Part shown: piece after piece, positions 58,438-64,000 of the stretch
Layout: every line of letters starts with the position of its first letter
Position numbering within the stretch: the stretch's first letter is position 1
Source: Symbiodinium natans
Lineage: Eukaryota; Sar; Dinophyceae; Suessiales; Symbiodiniaceae
Direction: 5' to 3'
Assembly: GCA_905221605.1 (NCBI GenBank)
Contig: CAJNDS010002812.1
Span: forward strand, 725,001 to 789,000
Length of the DNA stretch: 64,000 nt
Translations under genes and position numbers: made by a program
The notes under the pieces: model-generated
Seen by the model: only the letters and a program-made list of their open reading frames with translations
The model's database searches: none
Told to the model about the DNA's origin: nothing

Positions 58438-58633
58438 ACAAACCAAACAGCCGCGCACAATTAACAGTACTCAATACAAGCCCACAGGAGCAAATCAAGA
58501 GCCTCAATCCAACGGCGGCTCTTGAACCGTTCAATCCAAACCACATGTATATGTGCAGATACTCTGATACAAATAGGTATCAGATAGGTATGTGTGCACA
58601 TACATGTGTCTAACATACGTGTGAAAATCGAGA

Positions 58634-58656
58634 CATATATATATATATATATATAT
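58634..58656. repeat. TA microsatellite
   Basis: Eleven TA units. Confidence 0.95.
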
Positions 58657-59045
58657 AGGTTTCTATTGTTATTCATATGTTTGCTTTTTCTTATGCGCGT
58701 AATAGCTTTGCAGTTTAGGGTCTAGGGCCTGCATGCACATTGTACATTAAGTCATCAAGACTCCGGAGGGTTCTTCACAACCCCAAATAGCGCAAACCCT
58801 ATACCTTCATTGCCAGGAGTCTGTCGACTGCGATGATCGACTGCCCTGGGCCTCTCAGAGTCGTTTAAAGCGGCCTAGGGCCTTCAGGCCCTAGGGTCGC
58901 CCCCGTGCGAGAGATTTCTATGGCGTTCAGGGTCTGCTTTCAGGTTCATGGGTAGTTGTAAGTAGGCATAGAAGTACCTTGAACGAGCTTGCAATATAGC
59001 CAGCTAGGGTTGTTACCCTGCTTGTAACCCCAGTTATATCTACCC

Positions 59046-59325
59046 ATGAACCTCAAGTTGTCCGGTAAGGGCTCAGGGAAGGGCTCGGGGTTTGTGTGGG
59101 GTGCAGAGGATGCTTCACCCTTAGCCTTTAAACCTAAGGGCCTTACCGGCAGCATGTGTTTGGCGACAACAGTCAGAGCAGCAACGGCGGTGGCCCTGGC
59201 CACGCTGTGGGTGTCGCCGGTGGCGGCAGCAGCAACGACAACAACAGTAACAACAATCCAACACCATCAGCAACAGCAGCCGTGGCAGCAAAAGCGACCA
59301 ACGAAAGCAATCGCACGCGCACGCA
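59046..59325 (+). other. Low-complexity open region before a CA array
   Basis: Two plus frames are open into the CA array (Ala/Thr/Val-rich or Gly/Ser/Asn-rich). CAG/CAA-rich composition makes chance open frames likely. Not called as an exon. Confidence 0.35.
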
Positions 59326-59611
<286 letters not shown>

Positions 59612-59883
59612 GTACATGTGCGCCAACGTGCAGTTCTATGGGTTCAAGGACGTTCACGGATGATCACCGCCTGTCTCCAAGCTTCCCTGTTGCTTTCTGA
59701 TTTTTCAACCCTCGCCAGCCGAGGACTTCTTGATGTTTTGGTTCCAGCCTCCTGGACACATCAATCAGAGAGCATCTCAATTCCCCGAGCCTTCCATTAA
59801 TTCCATCCCCCCATTGGCAGATGCAACTTGGAGTACTAGCCACCCCTCTCGGTTACGTGACCCTCAAGCACTTATAAGTTCAG

Positions 59884-60103
59884 CAGGAGGTCTGAGGTCA
59901 TTATTTTGGTGCCACCCCATGAATTTGCTTTCCGTTCCATGGTGTTCCATACTGAAGCCGCCCCTGCTTTAAGCTCAATACGCACTGCCTTGGATCAGGG
60001 TTTAGGTTGGCTTCGGGCCTTTACTTATATTTTTCAGGGTCTGGTTGTACAACTTGAAACATCAACTATTGTCCCTGGTGAAGCTCCGGAGGATCTGATC
60101 TAG
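59884..60103 (+). CDS. Candidate terminal exon with stop
   Basis: Follows AAGTTCAG|; open for 73 codons to TAG at 60101-60103. It includes EVIILVPPHEFAFRSMVFHT, EAAPALSSIRTALDQGLGW and VVQLETSTIVPGEAPEDLI. Family not recognised. A 39-nt in-frame stretch from GGTTTAGGTTGG to ATTTTTCAG (59999-60037) could be a retained intron-like piece. Confidence 0.5.
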
Positions 60104-60122
60104 AATATTTCAGGGACGCCCC

Positions 60123-60235
60123 TGAACCCTAAACCCTCAAGCCGAATCCCCTACAACCAGCCCTGAGCCCTAAACCCTGAGCCCTAAACCCGAAACCCGA
60201 AACCCGAAACCTGAACCCGCAACCCGACAGTTCAG
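60123..60235 (-). repeat. Degenerate CCCTAAA/CCCGAAA array
   Basis: Variant units including CCCTGAG and CCCGAAA, just after the candidate stop. Confidence 0.9.
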
Positions 60236-60314
60236 ACCCCGGGCACGAAACAAGGCGCATCAGCCACGGAGCCACAGTCGGCGACTTCTGGGACCGCGCT
60301 GTTGGCCGTGCAAT

Positions 60315-60450
60315 CTAGGGGCCGAGATAGTTGGAGTAGGGTTTTGGTGTATTTTGGTATAATATATGTATATATATATATATATATATACATACATGTA
60401 TAGGAACCATAAGAGAATACTGTACTATTCGTAGTTTTTCAGACCCCTTT
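60315..60450 (-). repeat. Family F element invaded by a TA microsatellite
   Basis: Reverse family F plan (GGGTTTTGGTG...AGAGAATACTGTACTATTCG...CAGACCCC) with a TA run at 60362-60393 in the middle. Confidence 0.75.
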
Positions 60451-60618
60451 AGCGCCTCCTCACTCGTGCGGGCTTCAGGGGGTTCATGGTTTCAGGCTGA
60501 ATTCGGGGCTGGAGGGTATGGGGGCTCAGTGATTTTCGGAAAGAAAGCCAACCCTAAACCCTAAACCCTAAACCCTAAGTGTTACCCTGATGGCAGCCCC
60601 TACAATTTTTCATCCCAG

Positions 60619-60697
60619 GGCACAGGCAAACAACTGGGCGTCTGCTCCTTGGATCGTTTGTTTGCTTTCGCTTTGCTGGAGTCGTCCATCTCCCTTG
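60619..60697 (+). CDS. Candidate exon
   Basis: Follows CAATTTTTCATCCCAG| (good pyrimidine tract) and ends CCTTG|GTTGCGCC. It reads GTGKQLGVCSLDRLFAFALL and then ESSISL. An alternative frame contains ANNWASAPWIVCLL, which is PPR-like. Confidence 0.5.
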
Positions 60698-60734
60698 GTT
60701 GCGCCTTCTGTCTTCCTCCGCCCTAAACATTCAC

Positions 60735-60832
60735 GACCCCTAACCCTAAACCCTAAACCCCAAGCCCCAAACCCTAAACCCTAAACCCCTAACCCTATAT
60801 CCTAAATCCTAAACCCTAAATCCTAAACCCTA
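60735..60832 (-). repeat. CCCTAAA array
   Basis: About 13 units with TCCTAAA and CCCCAAG variants. Confidence 0.93.
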
Positions 60833-60898
60833 AAGCCATCCCGTTTGGACTCGGGGGTCGGGTGGCGGGCTGAGGGTTGTAAGTGGTTCAAGGGATCT

Positions 60899-61010
60899 TT
60901 TAGGGTTTAGGGTTTAGGGTTAAGGGATGTTTAGGGTTAGGGTTTGGGGGGGGGGGGGGGGGTTAGGGTCCTAAGGTGGGTTTAGGGTTTTTGGGTTTAG
61001 GGTCTAGGCT
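60899..61010 (+). repeat. TTTAGGG tracts around a poly-G run
   Basis: TTTAGGG units at 60899-60945, about 18 G at 60946-60962, then more units. Confidence 0.92.
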
Positions 61011-61072
61011 AAGAACTCAAAAAAGCATGTTTTGGTGGTCTATGAGTCTATGACTTTTTGAGAGCTTTTCAG

Positions 61073-61150
61073 AGAGCCCAGGAAGTGTGGGCACTTGAGG
61101 GGAGTGGAGGAGCCCATCCTGATATGATCCGCATGTACCAGTATAGTCAG
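61073..61150 (+). CDS. Exon, PPR second helix and linker
   Basis: Follows AGAGCTTTTCAG|. It reads RAQEVWALEGSGGAHPDMIR and then MYQYSQ, gap-free against R-A-L-E-L-L-S-E-M-R-E-A-G-L-Q-P-D-V-I-S-Y. The frame meets TAG at 61151, so the donor must lie just before (for example TATA|GTCAG). Confidence 0.65.
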
Positions 61151-61422
61151 TAGTACCTGAGTTGATTCCCCCTACTCAAACCCCTTTAAAAGCCAAAGCC
61201 AAGAATTCAAGTGCGAGTATATCGGTATGCATGTCGCTCTGTTTCAACCCTCAGCCCTGAAGGACTCGACTCAACCCCTAAAACCCTAAAGCGCCCAAAA
61301 TCCCTAAAACTCCAAGTCTTCAATTCCCCCCCTCCCACCCCCCCAAAGCCATAACAAAAGAACCCAATCCCTCAACCCCTAAATCGCTTGAAGCTTGTGC
61401 ACGGAGCCTCGGCTTTGTCCAG

Positions 61423-61485
61423 GACCGCCAGCAACTGGCAGCGACCAGCCAGCGCTTCTTAAGCCCGCCTCTTGGCCCGCAACAG
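61423..61485 (+). CDS. Exon, possibly PPR
   Basis: Bounded by TTTGTCCAG| and GCAACAG|GATTAGGG (GA donor). One frame gives exactly 21 codons (DRQQLAATSQRFLSPPLGPQ); another contains TASNWQRPAS in PPR register. Confidence 0.45.
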
Positions 61486-61578
61486 GATTAGGGTTTAGGG
61501 TAGCGAAACCCTATGCCCTATGCCCAAAAGCCTATGATTTTCCTTCGGTCCAGGGCGATGCTTAGTTTCGAAGTTCAG

Positions 61579-61621
61579 TGTGCACCCTTGGGTTTTCTTG
61601 CCGCTTGCCATCTGTCTCTGG
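61579..61621 (+). CDS. Candidate micro-exon
   Basis: Bounded by GAAGTTCAG| and CTCTGG|GTGATC. It reads CAPLGFLAACHLSL. Confidence 0.4.
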
Positions 61622-61733
61622 GTGATCTACATTGATGTTTCTGGTGGCCTTCCGGCTCTGTGAAATGCTAGGGATCCGGTTTAGGGTTGCGGTACTGGGC
61701 TTAGGATGGGGCGTTACTGCGAGGACCCACAAG

Positions 61734-61766
61734 GAGTTCGTGGTAGCTGCTCGCTTGGCGGTGGAG
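61734..61766 (+). CDS. Candidate micro-exon
   Basis: Bounded by ACCCACAAG| and GTGGAG|GTGGGC, 11 codons: EFVVAARLAVE. Confidence 0.4.
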
Positions 61767-61824
61767 GTGGGCGGCATGCTTGCTTGATGTAACATGCGGC
61801 CCGACTCTCATCTCTGGAATATTA

Positions 61825-61930
61825 CGACCCTATAACCCTAAACCCTAAGCCCGAAAGGAGCCCTATAACCCTAAACCCGAGGCCCTAAAGAAGCGCTAGA
61901 ACCCAAAGCCCTAAGCCCAAAACTCTAAGC
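61825..61930 (-). repeat. Degenerate CCCTAAA tracts
   Basis: Units interrupted by unique bases, ending near the acceptor of the 61948 exon. Confidence 0.85.
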
Positions 61931-61947
61931 GCAGTCTGCTCCTTCAG

Positions 61948-62020
61948 GCGGCAACTCTGGGCGAAAGGCGTCCGACCCTTTCGCTGGCCACGGTCTCCGT
62001 GAGCCCCACGGCCTGCGTTG
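61948..62020 (+). CDS. Candidate exon
   Basis: Bounded by TCTGCTCCTTCAG| and TGCGTTG|GTTTAGGG, among the best splice signals in the window. It reads AATLGERRPTLSLATVSVSP and then TACV. Strong G/C third-position bias. Confidence 0.65.
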
Positions 62021-62287
62021 GTTTAGGGTTTAGGGTTTATAAGGGTTAGGTTTTGGCGTTTGGGGTTTAGGGTTTCGGGTTTAGGGCTGTTTGAGGAAGC
62101 AAGCCTTACAGTGTTCGACCCTCATAAGCCCCAATAGCCTTACGGCATACTTAGTTCAGATCTTTTGGCAGATCTGCCCCAGAACAGCACTGGCCCCAAC
62201 AGAAGCTGACTCATTTTTTGGATCTCCGCTTATACCGACTTCTTGGTGTGGGTCTCATAGGTCCCAAACCCCAGCCCTCGCGCTGAG

Positions 62288-62421
62288 ACGGCGCGGCGCC
62301 CTTTCTGGACTTCGATTTGGAGAGCCACCTGCTTGACTCCGACTTGTCGAACCAGGAGGCCAAGGGCAAGATGAAGGAGATGCATTTTGTAGTTCACCCC
62401 CTGCGAGGTTATGTGAAATAG
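62288..62421 (+). CDS. Candidate terminal exon with stop
   Basis: Follows CGCGCTGAG|; open to TAG at 62419-62421. It reads GAAPFLDFDLESHLLDSDLS, then NQEAKGKMKEMHFVVHPLRG and YVK. Acidic then basic. No family recognised. If right, a plus-strand gene ends here. Confidence 0.55.
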
Positions 62422-62754
62422 GAGATGTCGCAAAATTCACCACTGGCACTAAGTAGATCCTACATCTCTATCTCAGTTGGTCAAGATGTTGAGACTTAGG
62501 CCTCGGTCAGGGTCGTCAGGTTTGTTGCACGCTAACATGGAGACTGTGCGGATTGGCATGTAAGGTTTTAGGAGGCCTGGTGCCTGTTGACTGTAAACTC
62601 TCTCAAGGTTGCCATGGAGACTGCTGTACCCCATAAGCCCTATAAACACTACAAACCCTAAAACACCCTAAAACAACCACAAAAATCCTCAAAAAAACCC
62701 TAAAACCTCGAAAAGCCCCTATCAAACCCAAAAGCCCTCTCAACCCAGAGGCGG
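62422..62754. other. Possible intergenic stretch between convergent genes
   Basis: Contains degenerate CCCTAAAA-type units (62632-62735). No promoter, terminator or RNA gene is visible. Confidence 0.4.
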
Positions 62755-62950
62755 CCCTGCGATGCGCGGCGGCCCTCCCATCCACAGCGAGCGCCGAGCT
62801 GTTTGGTTGCCACGCGCGCGAGGACGGCAACCAATTCGGGGCGGGGTTCAGGGATGTTTTCGTATTCAGAGTTGACCGGCTTATGCTGTTTGGCATATTC
62901 AACCCGGTACGTAAACAGCAGCATTTTGCGAGGTCCACCCTTGCACAGAT
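62755..62950 (-). CDS. Candidate minus-strand exon
   Basis: On the minus strand, after GTGCAAG|, the frame includes KMLLFTYRVEYAKQHKPVNS, EYENIPEPRPELVAVLARVA and TKQLGARCGWEGRRASQGRL, ending at CTGG|GTTGAGAGG. This reads far better than the plus frames. Upstream minus-strand sequence runs into a TA-rich and poly-C region, so the exon start is taken at 62950. Confidence 0.5.
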
Positions 62951-63191
62951 TGCCAGGTTTCATTCGAGAATAGTTTTCACAGGATTTAGGTGGCCAACCT
63001 AGTAACTGGGTTGCTCGGTATTTAACTTCTCTCCCAAATGCGGGCATACAAGCCCTGTATATATGAATATGTAGATGATCCAATACGATCAATTCATTAA
63101 GTTGTCCTTCTCTCTGAAAATACATTGGCACGTAATAAAGATAAATACATAAACGAATAATAGCCTTATGATAGGACTCCTGTTTCAACAC

Positions 63192-63192
63192 T

Positions 63193-63245
<53 letters not shown>

Positions 63246-63273
63246 CCCCCCCACCCCCCCCCCCCCCCCCCCC
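63192..63273. repeat. Poly-C tract, ~80 bp
   Basis: Nearly pure C with three interruptions. Long mononucleotide runs are prone to assembly error. Confidence 0.98.
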
Positions 63274-63742
63274 GCCTCAGGCATTCCCGCGCTCGGGCCT
63301 GTTTTAGTTTCTAGGGTCCAGGCAGGAGAGAGGTGTAGGACCACAGCCGCTCACTTTTTGATTTGTTGCACAGGACAAGGCGCTGGATGCTTTCCACAGT
63401 ACCCAGCTTCTGGCACTGGTGAGGCCAGCATACAGGGCAAAAAGAGGGCGAACTCAAAGGATCTATTGAGATTGAAGATGCCCCCATCCACATGAACACA
63501 CGGTTAGCCACGGTTTCCGCGCCTTGTGCACCACCGTCTTATTGACAACTGTGGCTTGGCCTGTCTCAAAGTGCTAGGAGCTTGGGGAGCCAGTCCTCTC
63601 TTTTGTTCCTGATCAGCTTTCGTGGTTGCTCGGGTCGCCAGTTTTACTATGCTCGTTTCGGTTTCGGAGTCTAGGCTTTCCAGTTTATGGTCTCCTAATC
63701 CTGGACAAGTTTTTTTTCGGTGGGACCCCCAACATAACTACG

Positions 63743-63955
63743 TCATCCAACACTGCTGTTTTTTGAGTGATGTGCCCTCTCGGTTCTTGAGCCTGGCACC
63801 TTAAGCAGCAAGAGCAACTCTAAGCGTCCAACCGAATCCCCCGCCGCTCCCCGAAATCTTGAGTCTTGCACGTCACGCCGCACGATAAACAAGAGAGGTC
63901 GCTCCGGTCGTCTGGAGACCAGCAGGCACTGGGCTGCTGGGTCCAGCGTTCGCAC
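63743..63955 (-). CDS. Candidate minus-strand coding block
   Basis: A minus-strand frame from ATG at 63955 includes AQCLLVSRRPERPLLFIVRR and AGDSVGRLELLLLLK. Composition suggests coding, but splice edges are not fixed and no family is recognised. Confidence 0.3.
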   Translation of the reverse strand: MRTLDPAAQCLLVSRRPERPLLFIVRRDVQDSRFRGAAGDSVGRLELLLLLKVPGSRTERAHHSKNSSVG

Positions 63956-64000
63956 ATGTCACACCAAAGATCTGAGTTGCATCAGGAGGCCCCGGTGTTC

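Noticed and set aside
62951-63344. Glycine-rich start of a 214-codon minus-strand frame
   Set aside because: The glycine run is the poly-C tract read on the minus strand. Only the downstream part (62755-62950) looks coding.

Overview
The window looks like nuclear DNA of a dinoflagellate, most likely a Suessiales/Symbiodiniaceae-type genome. The reasons are the plant-type telomere unit TTTAGGG scattered internally on both strands every few hundred bases, very small exons with GT, GC and apparently GA 5' splice sites and AG 3' sites, many ~100-bp terminal-inverted-repeat (TIR) hairpins, and a very long APE-type LINE of a kind familiar from these algae. No bacterial gene, tRNA, rRNA or CRISPR array was seen. 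Species assignment is inference.

Layout. (1) 1-21 kb and 35-38.7 kb, plus strand: a string of micro-exons (about 28-100 nt), many encoding pieces of pentatricopeptide (PPR) motifs of the dinoflagellate form (Y-N-x-A-I-S-A-C-E-K-x-x-x-W-Q-x-A-L-x-L-L-x-x-M). Motifs are cut mid-helix by introns, and several neighbouring exons rejoin in phase to complete one motif (6657/7389, 8744/9182, 10504/10866, 14636/15189, 17283/17371, 35255/35646/35791). These are best read as parts of one very long PPR gene, or a few. (2) 21.06-34.96 kb: one LINE retrotransposon with a perfect 20-bp target-site duplication, sitting in an intron of the PPR region. ORF1 and ORF2 are intact, but a 100-N gap with about 5.3 kb of sequence repeated on both sides looks like an unmerged contig overlap; the real element is about 8.5 kb. 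(3) 39-44.4 kb, plus strand: more micro-exons, mostly not PPR-like, ending in a possible terminal exon (TGA at 44425). (4) 46-62.4 kb, plus strand: further micro-exons, some PPR-like, with possible terminal exons ending at 60103 and 62421. (5) 62.75-64 kb: open frames that read better on the minus strand, so a convergent gene may begin at the right edge.

The introns are built from three materials: TTTAGGG arrays (often directly at the 5' splice site as G|GTTTAGGG) and CCCTAAA arrays (often just before the 3' AG); at least a dozen families of short TIR hairpins, several with target-site duplications and several ending in the AG that opens the next exon (introner-like); and simple repeats (TA, CA, poly-G/poly-C). 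Exon calls are read by eye from open frame, splice signals and motif fit, without transcript support. The PPR-matching, phase-compatible ones are strongest; the others are candidates.
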